Under the pieces are notes generated by a model, which was not told the DNA's origin, made no database searches, and worked only from the letters and a program-made list of their open reading frames with translations. From the NCBI GenBank assembly GCA_016213125.1, contig JACRBR010000195.1:1-32306 (forward strand): a stretch of 32,306 bases of DNA. The letters are read 5' to 3'. The stretch's first letter is position 1; the number at the start of each line of letters is the position of its first letter. Positions 16,975-28,326 of this stretch are shown here, piece by piece. Source of the stretch: Chloroflexota bacterium. GTDB taxonomy: Bacteria > Chloroflexota > Dehalococcoidia > DSTF01 > JACRBR01. The position numbers and the translations under genes were made by a program.

Positions 16975-18939
16975 TCAGCGGAGCGACAGGTCCGTTGTCC
17001 CTCCGCGCGCGTCTTTGGAGCGAGGGCCGTTGATCACCGTCTCCGCGGCAGGCTCCCCGTCGATGAGCAGCGTCACCACGGCGCCGCGCTCGCATCCCGC
17101 CACGGAATCCGGCCCCACCACAGACAGGATGTACCCGCGAAAGCTCCCCGTCCGCCGCGTCGATGCCACCCCGCACCTCACGCCGCCGATGTACGCCTCC
17201 ACCAGCGTCCCCGGCGGCATCAGCCCGCCGCCCCGTGTGTACACCTCGCCGGAGTACTCGCTGACGAGCGGCGCCGCCCCCTGCGGCTCCGCGGTCGAAA
17301 ATCCCGTGTCGAACGAGCCCGTCGTGCTCCCTTCCGGCCACGCGAACGCGGTCTGGCTGTACAGCTTCGTGTCGTTCGCGTACGTCCACAGCAGGATCTC
17401 GCCGCCCGGTGAGCCGCAGCCCGTCGACTCCGCGTCCGCCATCACTGTGATCTCGTATCGGCCGTCATCGATAGGTGGCAGGTCGAGCTGGCACGGCGTG
17501 ACCAGCCCCTCTCGCCGCACCACCGCCCCCACCCACCGCGCGTCGAACGCCTCACCGTCCAGCATCAGGTTGCCGCGAATCACCACGCGCTCCGCCGCTC
17601 CCGGCACCGCGTCCTCCTCAGGCGACCCCGATCGTGGCAGCAGCGCGAACTTCGACCCCAGCGTGCGCAGGTCATCGACGAGCACGTCATCGCCTTCGGG
17701 CCGCGCGCCGCCTTCCACCCACGCGACCAGCGCCTCGAACCCCGCCTCCTGTTCCGACGTGTTGAAGCCGCAATGCCCCGGGTCCGCGATCACCCGCTGG
17801 ACCAGCAGGTCGCCCTTCCCCGCCGCTTCGACGCGCTGCCGAAGGATGCGCGCCTGCTCGATCGGCACCTGGCCGTCGCCGGTCGTGTGCATCGTCAGCA
17901 TCGGCATCTGCAGGTCGCCCGTCGTTTCGTTCCGTTCGACGAACCGCTGCACCAGCTCGTCCTGCGTCGGGAGGCGCACAACATCTCGATTGAACTCCTC
18001 GCTCGAGACCGCGCTCAGCGGCCCCAGCCGGTACTCGGTTTCGATGTTCGGCGCCAGGCCTCCGGAGACCAGCATCTGCGTGCGCCGCCAGTTCGTCTCC
18101 TCCTCCGCGCGAAATCCCTCCCGATCGAACATGCGCGGTCCGCCCGTCAGGTCGATCATGATGCTCTCGAATCGCTCGTGCGTAATGGGATCGTCCAGCG
18201 CCGGCAGGATGCGCTCGCTGATGAGCTTCGGGATGCTGTCCGCGGTTTCGAACTCTCCCTGCGTCACGCCCGCCACGTAGGCGCCCGCGGCGAAGAAGTC
18301 AGCCTGGCCACGAGCCCCCGATTCGTTTCCCGCGCTTCCACACAGCGCCAGCGCGCCATCAAACCGGTCCGGGTACCGCTCCGCCGCGATGTGGGTCGCC
18401 GCCCCGCCCATCGATTCGCCCGTGACGTACGTCCATGCAGGGCGTCCGTGCTTCTGTACGAAGAGATCCCACAGCGCCGCCGTTTCGTCAGCGGCGCGTC
18501 CCGGTATCAGCGACGTGCTGCTGAAGCTTGATGCGCCCCACGCGTACCCGTTGCCGATGAGGTACCGGCGAAAGTCCGGCGCGCTCACGCGTGCTTCGCT
18601 GCGCAGCTCCTCGAACCCGTGCATGTACAAGACCACGCGCCCGTTCCATTCGTCCGGCATCTCGATCCGGTACACCGTCCCGCCCAGCCGCCCGTAGTCG
18701 GCCGTCGCCCCCGGCAGCGCCTCGAACGCCGGGTCCGCCAACGAGATGCCCTCGGGCTCGGACCTGATCGCCACCGAGGAGGGAATTGCCCTGGGCGTAG
18801 GCGTACCCCGCGCGGGAGCCGCGCCGTCATCGCAGGAAGCGAGCGCGACGGAGATGGCCGCCAGCGATAGCGTGAACAGTAGGATCGTGCGAATGCCGGG
18901 CAATCGGTACTCCGTCTCGCTGCACTCCCCGTTGTACAC
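16975..18939 (-). CDS. Alpha/beta hydrolase-domain lipoprotein (putative esterase/peptidase)
   Basis: GTG start; signal ILLFTLSLAAISVALASC; YVTGESMGGAATHIAAERYPDRFDGALALCGSAG; C-terminal Ig-like/CNA-like region unassigned. Confidence 0.7.
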   Translation of the reverse strand: MYNGECSETEYRLPGIRTILLFTLSLAAISVALASCDDGAAPARGTPTPRAIPSSVAIRSEPEGISLADPAFEALPGATADYGRLGGTVYRIEMPDEWNGRVVLYMHGFEELRSEARVSAPDFRRYLIGNGYAWGASSFSSTSLIPGRAADETAALWDLFVQKHGRPAWTYVTGESMGGAATHIAAERYPDRFDGALALCGSAGNESGARGQADFFAAGAYVAGVTQGEFETADSIPKLISERILPALDDPITHERFESIMIDLTGGPRMFDREGFRAEEETNWRRTQMLVSGGLAPNIETEYRLGPLSAVSSEEFNRDVVRLPTQDELVQRFVERNETTGDLQMPMLTMHTTGDGQVPIEQARILRQRVEAAGKGDLLVQRVIADPGHCGFNTSEQEAGFEALVAWVEGGARPEGDDVLVDDLRTLGSKFALLPRSGSPEEDAVPGAAERVVIRGNLMLDGEAFDARWVGAVVRREGLVTPCQLDLPPIDDGRYEITVMADAESTGCGSPGGEILLWTYANDTKLYSQTAFAWPEGSTTGSFDTGFSTAEPQGAAPLVSEYSGEVYTRGGGLMPPGTLVEAYIGGVRCGVASTRRTGSFRGYILSVVGPDSVAGCERGAVVTLLIDGEPAAETVINGPRSKDARGGTTDLSLR

Positions 18940-19174
18940 CCTTCGGCGTGCGTTGGTTCCGTACCCTCAACGGGAAGCGCCTTTTTGCACGAGTGTCGAT
19001 CGCCCTGGCCCCGCCTTTCACCGCCGGTAACAGAACCGTCATGCGGTCATACCCAACGTGCCCTGCTCCGTGTCATCCCCATCGCAATAGCGCCAATTAG
19101 CACTCCCATAACACATTCTTAGCCGGCCACGCCGACAACGAGGTCGGGGATGGGTGACTGATGGGGTACGGGTT

Positions 19175-19531
19175 ATGGCGACGTTTATTTCACTACTGAC
19201 ATGGCATCGGTGCATGACCGGCGAAGCGGAGATCCGCGGCACAATCGATCGCCACGAGCTCCAGCTCTGGGCGCTTGGCATGCACTCGATCACCTTCGTC
19301 TCCGACGATCCCGGCGACTGCGCGGCAGTGGTTCTCAGCCACTGCTCCGATCACGCCGCAGCCGCAACGATTGCGGACACGCTCCTGGGAGAGGCTCTCG
19401 TGCGCGTGGATACGATGCGCTTCGATGAGGCGCGCGGCACCCCCGCGTGGCTGGCTGCGCCCGTGTCCGGGCCGCGTCTTCCCCACCCCCCGCGGCGGCG
19501 GCGGGAGCAAGAGCAGGCGCTGGCCGCTTGA
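19175..19531 (+). CDS. Hypothetical protein
   Basis: ORF MATFISLLTWHRCMTGEAEIRGTIDRHELQLWALGMHSITFVSDDPGDCAAVVLSHCSDHAAAATIADTLLGEALVRVDTMRFDE; no family recognised. Confidence 0.4.
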   Translation: MATFISLLTWHRCMTGEAEIRGTIDRHELQLWALGMHSITFVSDDPGDCAAVVLSHCSDHAAAATIADTLLGEALVRVDTMRFDEARGTPAWLAAPVSGPRLPHPPRRRREQEQALAA

Positions 19532-19560
19532 CTGGAGGGGAGCAAGGTTCAGCGGTGCAC

Positions 19561-19593
19561 GGCGGCCCGGTCCCCGCGCAAACCCGGGCCGCC
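19561..19593. terminator. GC-rich hairpin GGCGGCCCGG-13nt-CCGGGCCGCC
   Basis: 10-bp perfect inverted repeat downstream of the hypothetical ORF; no T-tract. Confidence 0.4.
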
Positions 19594-19739
19594 GGCCTGC
19601 CCATTTGGGCCGCCGGGGCAGCGTCCATACGCCAGATCGCCGCGGCTTAACCAACTCGGCAACCAGTCCTCTCCCGCGTGAAAACCCGTGGGTCCGGACC
19701 TCCAATTCAGATCGTTTCGGGCCATCCGGAGACCCCTGA

Positions 19740-21908
<2,169 letters not shown>

Positions 21909-21940
21909 CAGGGTGTTGAGGAAGCCCCTCTATCCTTGCA

Positions 21941-21961
21941 GCGCGGGCTGAAAGCCCGCGC
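21941..21961. terminator. Hairpin GCGCGGGCT-GAA-AGCCCGCGC downstream of the gyrB-type gene
   Basis: 9-bp perfect stem 32 nt after the stop codon; no T-tract; same shape as the other CTnnAG palindromes. Confidence 0.45.
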
Positions 21962-22091
21962 GTTCAGGTTCGCGAAGAACTCTTTTCGATGCCCAGGCCG
22001 CGTGCCACGACGTTTTTCGGCACCGTGCGTGCCCGGCGCTCGCTGACCGGTCGTGCTGATGTCGGAGACAGTCATCAAGCCTGTCCCCCTT

Positions 22092-22568
22092 TCATATCGC
22101 TCGCGCTCGGGCTTCGCGCGGGCCCAGCTCGACGATCCGCGCATCGGTGATCCGCCGCCCCGAGGTCCGCACGATCGCCACGGTCTGGATGCGATGAAAG
22201 CCCGCCCGCCCGGCCGCCCCCGGGTTCACGTACACCACTCCCGCTCGATCCTCGACCAGCGCCCGGTGACTGTGGCCGAACACGACGGCCTGCGTATCCG
22301 CCCCCGGGGAAGCGTGCAGCAACTGATGCACAAGATGGAAGCGAACGCCGCCGAGATCGAGGTCCGCTCGAAGCGGCAACCCCAGCGTGTCGCGCTTTTC
22401 GTCGTTGTTGCCATACACCGCGTGGACAGGCGCTATGGAACCCAGCGCATCCAGCACGTGCTGCCCGCCGATGTCGCCCGCATGGACGATGGCTTCGACG
22501 CCGCGGAACGCCCGCACCAGCCGCGGGTCCACAAACCCGTGCGTGTCAGCAATAATCCCGATGCGCAT
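22092..22568 (-). CDS. Metallophosphoesterase (YfcE/MJ0936-like phosphodiesterase)
   Basis: MRIGIIADTHGFVDPRL, AIVHAGDIGG, VYGNNDEKRD, VVFGHSHRALVEDRAGVVYVNPGAAGR. Confidence 0.9.
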   Translation of the reverse strand: MRIGIIADTHGFVDPRLVRAFRGVEAIVHAGDIGGQHVLDALGSIAPVHAVYGNNDEKRDTLGLPLRADLDLGGVRFHLVHQLLHASPGADTQAVVFGHSHRALVEDRAGVVYVNPGAAGRAGFHRIQTVAIVRTSGRRITDARIVELGPREARARAI

Positions 22569-22578
22569 CGCGCGCGGG

Positions 22579-22800
22579 TCAGCGGACGCCCTGATAGATG
22601 GCCGGTTGGTAGGACGGTGGCGGAATGGGCTTACCCTGTTCGCGAGCGACCTCGATCCAGAGGCCTTTCGCAATTGTCACTTCTCGAAGCGCGTCTTCCG
22701 GTGTGGGCCCAAACGCGGAGCAAAGCGGCAGATCGGGGATATCCGCAATGTAGGCTCCGTCCTCTTCACTGTAGAAGATGTTGATGTGGTAGTCCTTCAT
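22579..22800 (-). CDS. HicB-family antitoxin-like protein (short form)
   Basis: INIFYSEEDGAYIADIPDLPLCSAFGPTPEDALREVTIAKGLWIEVAREQGKPIPPP; 73 aa, no C-terminal HTH/RHH seen. Confidence 0.85.
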   Translation of the reverse strand: MKDYHINIFYSEEDGAYIADIPDLPLCSAFGPTPEDALREVTIAKGLWIEVAREQGKPIPPPSYQPAIYQGVR

Positions 22801-23051
22801 TCGCGTTCCTCGAGTGTCAGCTTAGCGGTTTCCACGAGGCGTACGAAGGCGCGAACCTGATACGGCTTAGCTTTGCCGCCGTCCGGCTGGAGATTCACCT
22901 GCTGAATCAGGCCCGGCCTTGTGAACATGTGATGGCTTCCCCGGATGCGGCTCAGGCGAAAACCAAATGCCTCCACGAGCGCGACCAGCTCTTCGAACCG
23001 CAGGTTGTTCGGCTGCCGTGCCGCCTTGTCGAGCAGCGTTCGCGCATCCAT
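22797..23051 (-). CDS. HicA-family toxin-like protein
   Basis: LVALVEAFGFRLSRIRGSHHMFTRPGLIQQVNLQPDGGKAKPYQVRAFVRLVE; overlaps the hicB-like gene by 4 nt. Confidence 0.85.
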   Translation of the reverse strand: MDARTLLDKAARQPNNLRFEELVALVEAFGFRLSRIRGSHHMFTRPGLIQQVNLQPDGGKAKPYQVRAFVRLVETAKLTLEERE

Positions 23052-23089
23052 GCTTTCGGGCTCGTCCTAGCGCGCTTCTTGAGAGCAAG

Positions 23090-23112
23090 AAGGTCCGCCA
23101 TGAGCGGACCTT
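23090..23112 (-). terminator. Hairpin terminator downstream of rpsU
   Basis: AAGGTCCGC-TCATG-GCGGACCTT, then CTTGCTCT on the minus strand. Confidence 0.5.
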
Positions 23113-23143
23113 GACGTAGTCATCCCGGATTCGGAATCTTCAA

Positions 23144-23338
23144 CTACACCACCGGCCGCTTCGCGCGGCGGCGGCGCCGCGCGGCCTTCGCCATCGCGAT
23201 GCGACGGCGCTCGCTCTTCGGGATGAAGTGCCGCCGCTGCTTGATCTCGCGCAGGATGCCGTCGCGCTGGACTGCCTGGCGGAAGCGCGTGAGCAGGTGC
23301 TCCCCGGACTCACCATCGCGTAGGTCTACTGACGTCAT
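23144..23338 (-). CDS. rpsU: 30S ribosomal protein S21
   Basis: ESGEHLLTRFRQAVQRDGILREIKQRRHFIPKSERRRIAMAKAARRRRRAKRPVV. Confidence 0.9.
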   Translation of the reverse strand: MTSVDLRDGESGEHLLTRFRQAVQRDGILREIKQRRHFIPKSERRRIAMAKAARRRRRAKRPVV

Positions 23339-23363
23339 GTTCGCTCCAGTCTGCGATCGGCCT

Positions 23364-23960
23364 TCAGGCCGGTTGTTTCGTCGTTGGCTGCTCGACCGCG
23401 GCGTGCGCGCCAAGGCCATTCAGTTTATGCCATCCACCGTCCCCGGCCCAGATGGCGCGGATCGCATCCCACTTCTGCTGCCGCGCCGCCTCCAGTGTCT
23501 GAAGCTGGTCGCGCACCATGCTCTTCGTCGAGCCCCGCAGCGACTGGATCTGCCGCCCGATCTCCGCAATCTCCGTCAGAAGCTGCGCATGTTGCTCCGC
23601 CCGCCACTCCGGCGGCACCATCGGCGCGTCGTCGCGGACGGCTTCCAGGGGCTCGCCCGCCTTCGCCTTCCGGAAGATGAGCTTCTGCTTCCCCTCGTCT
23701 TCCGGCGTCGTATCCACCGTGATTCCCCACAGGTCCCGCGCAACCGTCTCAGACACAACGAGCACGGCCCGTCCCTCGAAGTGATAGACGATGTCGTGCT
23801 CGATGGGTTCGTCGACGATAAAACGGTACTTGCCGAGGTTGGTGTTGAGTCTGAGACAGCGGTCGGGAGTCGTACGCCGGGCGAGGAGCTTCGAGAGGGC
23901 TTCACACGCCGATGGGGTTACATGCACGCCGACCAACCTCCCCGCTCCGCACACATCCAT
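23364..23960 (-). CDS. HesB/IscA-like-fold protein with C-terminal coiled-coil-like extension
   Basis: VHVTPSACEALSKLLA...LGKYRFIVDEPIEHDIVYHFEGRAVLVVSETVARDLWGITVDTTPEDEGKQKLIFRK; C-terminal CxC absent. Start may be GTG at 23927. Confidence 0.45.
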   Translation of the reverse strand: MDVCGAGRLVGVHVTPSACEALSKLLARRTTPDRCLRLNTNLGKYRFIVDEPIEHDIVYHFEGRAVLVVSETVARDLWGITVDTTPEDEGKQKLIFRKAKAGEPLEAVRDDAPMVPPEWRAEQHAQLLTEIAEIGRQIQSLRGSTKSMVRDQLQTLEAARQQKWDAIRAIWAGDGGWHKLNGLGAHAAVEQPTTKQPA

Positions 23961-24136
23961 GCGGCGCGCGCTGCGTCCCGCCCGAAGCGGGGACCGATGC
24001 CGGTGAAGCTATCCCTGAGGCTTGCTCACGGGATCGAAATAGTACCACTGTTGGTCGAATCTGGCAACGATCCGTTGTCATAAATGGCAGCCGGACAAGC
24101 TCCCTAGCGAGCGTTGCGCAGCGTGTGCTACCCACT

Positions 24137-24526
24137 TCACCGCGACGTGACGCGAATGTAATAGCCATCGGGATCGATGATCCGGTAGTCCGTGAGCCCC
24201 CACGGCCGTGTGCCCAGCGGGGTCGCGATTGCACAGCCGCTCGCAACCGCCCGGTCGTAGCTCGCTGTCACGTCATCGACCTCCAGCACGATCTCGACGC
24301 CCACTCCCTTTCGTCCGCGAAGGGCATCCTGCGAGAAGTGATGCTCGGGTGGAAGACCATCCTGCAGCCCGAGTCCCAGCGTGACCGCGCCCAGCCGCAT
24401 CACCTCGTAGTCCCCGTTCCGCCCTGACTCCTCGAAGCTGAGCGCATCGCGATAGTAGGCGCAGGATCGCGCGAGGTCGCTCACAAACAGCTCGAGCCGT
24501 AGTGTTGCGGAAGAGTCGTGCGGCAT
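24137..24526 (-). CDS. VOC (glyoxalase/bleomycin-resistance) family protein
   Basis: LELFVSDLARSCAYYRDALSFEE...GVEIVLEVDDVTASYDRAVASGCAIATPLGTRPWGLTDYRIIDPDGYYIRVTSR. Confidence 0.9.
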   Translation of the reverse strand: MPHDSSATLRLELFVSDLARSCAYYRDALSFEESGRNGDYEVMRLGAVTLGLGLQDGLPPEHHFSQDALRGRKGVGVEIVLEVDDVTASYDRAVASGCAIATPLGTRPWGLTDYRIIDPDGYYIRVTSR

Positions 24527-24622
24527 GATCCTCCGGCATGTGCGCCGGGGCTAACGCCTGGGTGCTGGCACCCGCCGGATCGGCGATAGAGCCCGCGCCG
24601 GGCCGTGCCGATCATTGTATAG

Positions 24623-26050
24623 ATGAGGGCGCACTTCCGCGTGTGGGCCGTGTACTCCGCCGTAGCGGGCGCCTGCCAGGTGGCCGCTCTCCTCGCTCCC
24701 GCACCCACCGCGCCGGGCGACACAACGCTGATCGGCGAAATGATGTTGGTCTCGGCGATCGCTGGCGTGGCCTTGGCCGTGGTTGCCGGTTACATCGCGT
24801 GGGATGCGCGCGAATGGTCGCCCGCCATGCTGGCGTTGGGATGCGGATCCGTCGGCGCGGGCCTCGTTGTCCGATTCGTCTGCGCGGACGAAGGATTGGG
24901 CCTGGAGTCATCCCGTGGCGCGGCCTTTGCCCCGCTGCTGGGACTCCTGGCCGGAAGCGTGTGGTTCTTCCTCGCCGTGCAGACGTGGTGGCCTGCGACG
25001 GGTGTGCGCGATCTACGCCAGACGCTCGCGGTGCGCACGCTGTTGGTGACGGCCGCCTCGGGCATGGGTCTGGCGGGCTACCTCCTCGCCGCGTTCCCCC
25101 ACGCCTTGCCCGGCGATCAATTGACCCGCGTGTTCGCCGGCATCGCCGCGGCCAGCTACGTGTACGCCGGCGCGCGCCTGGCCGGTGTTTGGCGGCTCGT
25201 TCGCCTGCCTTCCCTCTCTGGACTAACGCTGAGCTGCGGCGTGTTCACGGTGCTTGTGATCGTCCTCGCCGCCGGTGGGATCCCGGGCGTGGCTCCGTAT
25301 CAGATCGATGCCGTGCTGCTCGTTGGCGCCTGCCTGCCTGTTGCGTCGCTGGCCGTCGAGCAGCGGGTTCGGCCGGGGCTACGATCCGTTGCCTTCGGCC
25401 CCCTGCTCTGCGCTGCAGTCGCCACACCGCTTCCACAGCGGGCGCGCACGATCACGGCCTTGGTGGACCGCATCAGCGGTCACGGCGGTCCCATGCGCGG
25501 CCATGCCGCCCGCGTCACGGAGCTCTCCGCGCTCATCGCCGCGCAGCTGCGCTTGGAGCCGGAGCAGATAGCCGAGACGGCGGCGGCAGCGCGGCTACAT
25601 GATCTGGGCAAGCTGGTGGTACCTCGCACGTTGCTCCATCGCGGTGGCCGGCTCTCGGCCCGTGAAGAGGCCGCCGTTCGCACGCACGCGCTTGCGGGCG
25701 CGCAGATCGCAGCGCGTGTGCCCGCCCTCGCGCCGGCAGCGCGCGCCATCGCGGACCACCACGAGCGCTGGGACGGCAGCGGCTTCCCGTCGGGCAAGCG
25801 CGAGACCGAGATCGCCCTCGCCGCCCGCATCGTCGCCGTTGCTGACGCGTACGACATCCTCCGCAGCGCGCGCGCCTACAAGCCGGAATGGGGCGCCGCC
25901 GAGGCCGTATCCGAGATCGAGCGCGGCTCCGGATCCTTGTTCGAGCCACGCGTCGTGCAGGCGCTCGTGCGGCTCGTCGCCAGCGGCGCGATCCGGCCCC
26001 CCAGCGCGGCCCCGCTCGCTGGCGCCATCCGCCGTCGTCCTGCCGCGTAA
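24623..26050 (+). CDS. Membrane-anchored HD-GYP domain protein
   Basis: Multiple N-terminal TM segments; RLHDLGKLVVP, IADHHERWDGSGFPSG, ARIVAVADAYDILRSAR. Confidence 0.9.
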   Translation: MRAHFRVWAVYSAVAGACQVAALLAPAPTAPGDTTLIGEMMLVSAIAGVALAVVAGYIAWDAREWSPAMLALGCGSVGAGLVVRFVCADEGLGLESSRGAAFAPLLGLLAGSVWFFLAVQTWWPATGVRDLRQTLAVRTLLVTAASGMGLAGYLLAAFPHALPGDQLTRVFAGIAAASYVYAGARLAGVWRLVRLPSLSGLTLSCGVFTVLVIVLAAGGIPGVAPYQIDAVLLVGACLPVASLAVEQRVRPGLRSVAFGPLLCAAVATPLPQRARTITALVDRISGHGGPMRGHAARVTELSALIAAQLRLEPEQIAETAAAARLHDLGKLVVPRTLLHRGGRLSAREEAAVRTHALAGAQIAARVPALAPAARAIADHHERWDGSGFPSGKRETEIALAARIVAVADAYDILRSARAYKPEWGAAEAVSEIERGSGSLFEPRVVQALVRLVASGAIRPPSAAPLAGAIRRRPAA

Positions 26051-26077
26051 CAACCCGCAAGAAGCATCCTGCGCCGG

Positions 26078-26107
26078 TTGACGAACAAACGTTTGTTTGA
26101 GTATGAT
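26078..26107 (+). promoter_or_regulatory. Sigma70-type promoter TTGACG-N18-TATGAT with palindromic operator AACAAACGTTTGTT (26084..26097) in the spacer
   Basis: Direct reading; perfect 14-bp palindrome between the -35 and -10 elements. Confidence 0.75.
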
Positions 26108-26114
26108 CGCCGCC

Positions 26115-26759
26115 ATGGTCGCCACCCTAACTGGAACGCCACCGCTAGAATCCACCACCCGCGACGCGATCCTGGATGCCTCCGAGCGTCGGTTCGCCGA
26201 AGCAGGTTTCGATGGCGCGTCGACCAGGGAAATCGCCGCTGACGTCGGCCTGAAAAACCAGGCCAGCCTCTATCACTACTTCGAGAACAAGCAGGCAATC
26301 TACGAAGCCGTGCTCAAGCGCGGTGTGGAGTCTCTGCTCGCCGTCATCGCGGACAACGGCCGCGCTGGCGCTCTGCGCGAGTCCGAGGGCGCAGCCCGTG
26401 GCGAACATCTCGCCGCGTACCTGGATCGCACCTTCGACTACCTTGTCGCGCATCCCCACCTTGCCCGCCTGATCCAGCGCGCGTCCCTCGACGAGGGCGG
26501 TATCGCGCGCGAGATCGTCGCGCGCCTGGTGCAACCGCTCTTCGACGGTGGTGTGCGGCTGCTGCACGACGCGCAGGGTCCCTGGCCCGCCGCCGAACTA
26601 CCGCATGTGGCCGCGGGCCTCTATCACCTGATTTTCGGCTACTTCAGCGACATGGCGCTGTTGACCGCCGTCATGGACGACGACCCGGCGAGCGAGGCTT
26701 CCATCGCCCGCCAGCGCTCGTTCGTGCGCGCGGCCGTCGCCCGGCTGCTCACGAAATGA
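26115..26759 (+). CDS. TetR family transcriptional regulator
   Basis: TRDAILDASERRFAEAGFDGASTREIAADVGLKNQASLYHYFENKQAIYEAVL; ATG 7 nt after the -10. Confidence 0.9.
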   Translation: MVATLTGTPPLESTTRDAILDASERRFAEAGFDGASTREIAADVGLKNQASLYHYFENKQAIYEAVLKRGVESLLAVIADNGRAGALRESEGAARGEHLAAYLDRTFDYLVAHPHLARLIQRASLDEGGIAREIVARLVQPLFDGGVRLLHDAQGPWPAAELPHVAAGLYHLIFGYFSDMALLTAVMDDDPASEASIARQRSFVRAAVARLLTK

Positions 26760-26816
26760 ACGGCCAACACAATGCTCGAGGAACAACACCGCAGCTAACC
26801 GAATCGAGGAGCGACG

Positions 26817-28034
26817 ATGACCACGATCACCCTGGCCGACCTGTACAGCGCCGACACCTACGCGCGCGCGATGCCCCACGACACCTTCGATCTCTTGCGC
26901 CGTGACGAACCCGTGCACTGGCAGCCGGAGCCCCAGGGCCCGGGATACTGGGCGCTCACCCGCTACGAGGACATCGTGCAGGTGTCGTCGGACAACGAGC
27001 TGTTCTCGTCCGCACGCGGCGGCACCAACCTGGAGGACCTCGGCGACGATGCGCTCGCCATGATCCGCACGCTCCTCATCAATATGGATCCCCCGAAGCA
27101 CACGCAGTACCGCAAGCTGGTGGCGACCGGCTTCACGCCGAAGATGGTGCGCCAGCTCGAACCGCACGTGCGGCAAATTACGAAACAGATCGTCGACAGT
27201 GTCGCGTTGAAGGGCTCCTGCGACTTCGTGACCGACGTCGCCGCGCAGCTGCCGCTCGCTGTGATCTGCGAGATGATCGGTGTGCCAAAGGACGATCACC
27301 ACAAGATCTTCGACTGGAGCAATCGCCTGATCGGATTCGACGACCCGGAGTATCACACCTCGCCCGAGGACGGCCGCATCGCCGCGACCGAGATGTTCAT
27401 GTACGCGAACGCCATGGCGCAGGACCGCAAGGCGAGCCCGCGTGGCGACCTGGTGAGCGTCCTCATGCAGGCCGAGGTCGATGGCGACCGTCTGAGCGAA
27501 GCCGACTTTGACGGCTTCTTCATCGTCCTTGCGGTGGCGGGAAACGAGACCACCCGCAACCTCATCTCCGGCGCCATGCTCGCGCTGATCGAGAACCCGG
27601 AGCAGCGCCAGCGCCTCATCGCCGACCCGAAGCTGATGCCGACCGCGGTCGAGGAGTTCCTGCGCTACGTCTCACCGCTCATCTACTTCCGCCGCACGCT
27701 ACAGCGCGATGTCACGGTCGGGGGCCGCCTCCTCCACGAAGGTGACAAGGTGGCCATGTACTACCCCAGCGGCAACCGCGACGAAGCGGCGTTCGAGCAG
27801 CCGCACGCGTTCGATGTCGGGCGCTCCCCCAACGCCCACATGGCCTTCGGGGGCGGCGGGCCGCATTTCTGTTTGGGCGCCAGCCTCGCCCGTCTCGAGA
27901 TCCAGTGCATGTTTGAGGAGCTGCTGACGCGCCTGCCGGACATCGAGCTGGCGGGACCCGTCGACCGCCTGCGCTCGAACTTCATCAACGGCATCAAGCA
28001 CATGCCCGTCAAGTTCACGCCCGCACGCGCCTGA
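26817..28034 (+). CDS. Cytochrome P450
   Basis: VLAVAGNETTRNLISGAM (I-helix), FRRTLQRDVTVGG, FGGGGPHFCLGASLARLEI (heme Cys). Confidence 0.96.
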   Translation: MTTITLADLYSADTYARAMPHDTFDLLRRDEPVHWQPEPQGPGYWALTRYEDIVQVSSDNELFSSARGGTNLEDLGDDALAMIRTLLINMDPPKHTQYRKLVATGFTPKMVRQLEPHVRQITKQIVDSVALKGSCDFVTDVAAQLPLAVICEMIGVPKDDHHKIFDWSNRLIGFDDPEYHTSPEDGRIAATEMFMYANAMAQDRKASPRGDLVSVLMQAEVDGDRLSEADFDGFFIVLAVAGNETTRNLISGAMLALIENPEQRQRLIADPKLMPTAVEEFLRYVSPLIYFRRTLQRDVTVGGRLLHEGDKVAMYYPSGNRDEAAFEQPHAFDVGRSPNAHMAFGGGGPHFCLGASLARLEIQCMFEELLTRLPDIELAGPVDRLRSNFINGIKHMPVKFTPARA

Positions 28035-28136
28035 GCAAGAGCGCACCCTTAATCTGCGATAATCGGCCATTAACACGGCAGACCTACTCTCTTGTTGGAA
28101 CCAACCGGCGGGCGGGGAATCGCACGTCGAATGGTT

Positions 28137-28170
28137 GAGAAGCCGGAGGAAGCGGGGCCTCCGGCTTCTC
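28137..28170 (+). terminator. Strong hairpin GAGAAGCCGGAGG-8nt-CCTCCGGCTTCTC downstream of the P450
   Basis: 13-bp perfect inverted repeat about 100 nt after the P450 stop. Confidence 0.6.
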
Positions 28171-28326
28171 TCGCGTCGATGCACCGGCCATGTCTGGTCC
28201 GCCGCATACAGCTTCGGCCTATTGACACCCTTTCGGCGCGCTGGCTAGACTCGCCATGGCCGCCGGGGACCGCCGATCGTGGTCCGACACTACGGGAGGC
28301 GGCGTGTGCGGTAGGGCGGTGGTCTC

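Noticed and set aside
19093-19106. AATTAGCACTCCCA resembling a CIRCE half-site
   Set aside because: Only the left arm is present; no GAGTGCTAA arm at the correct distance.
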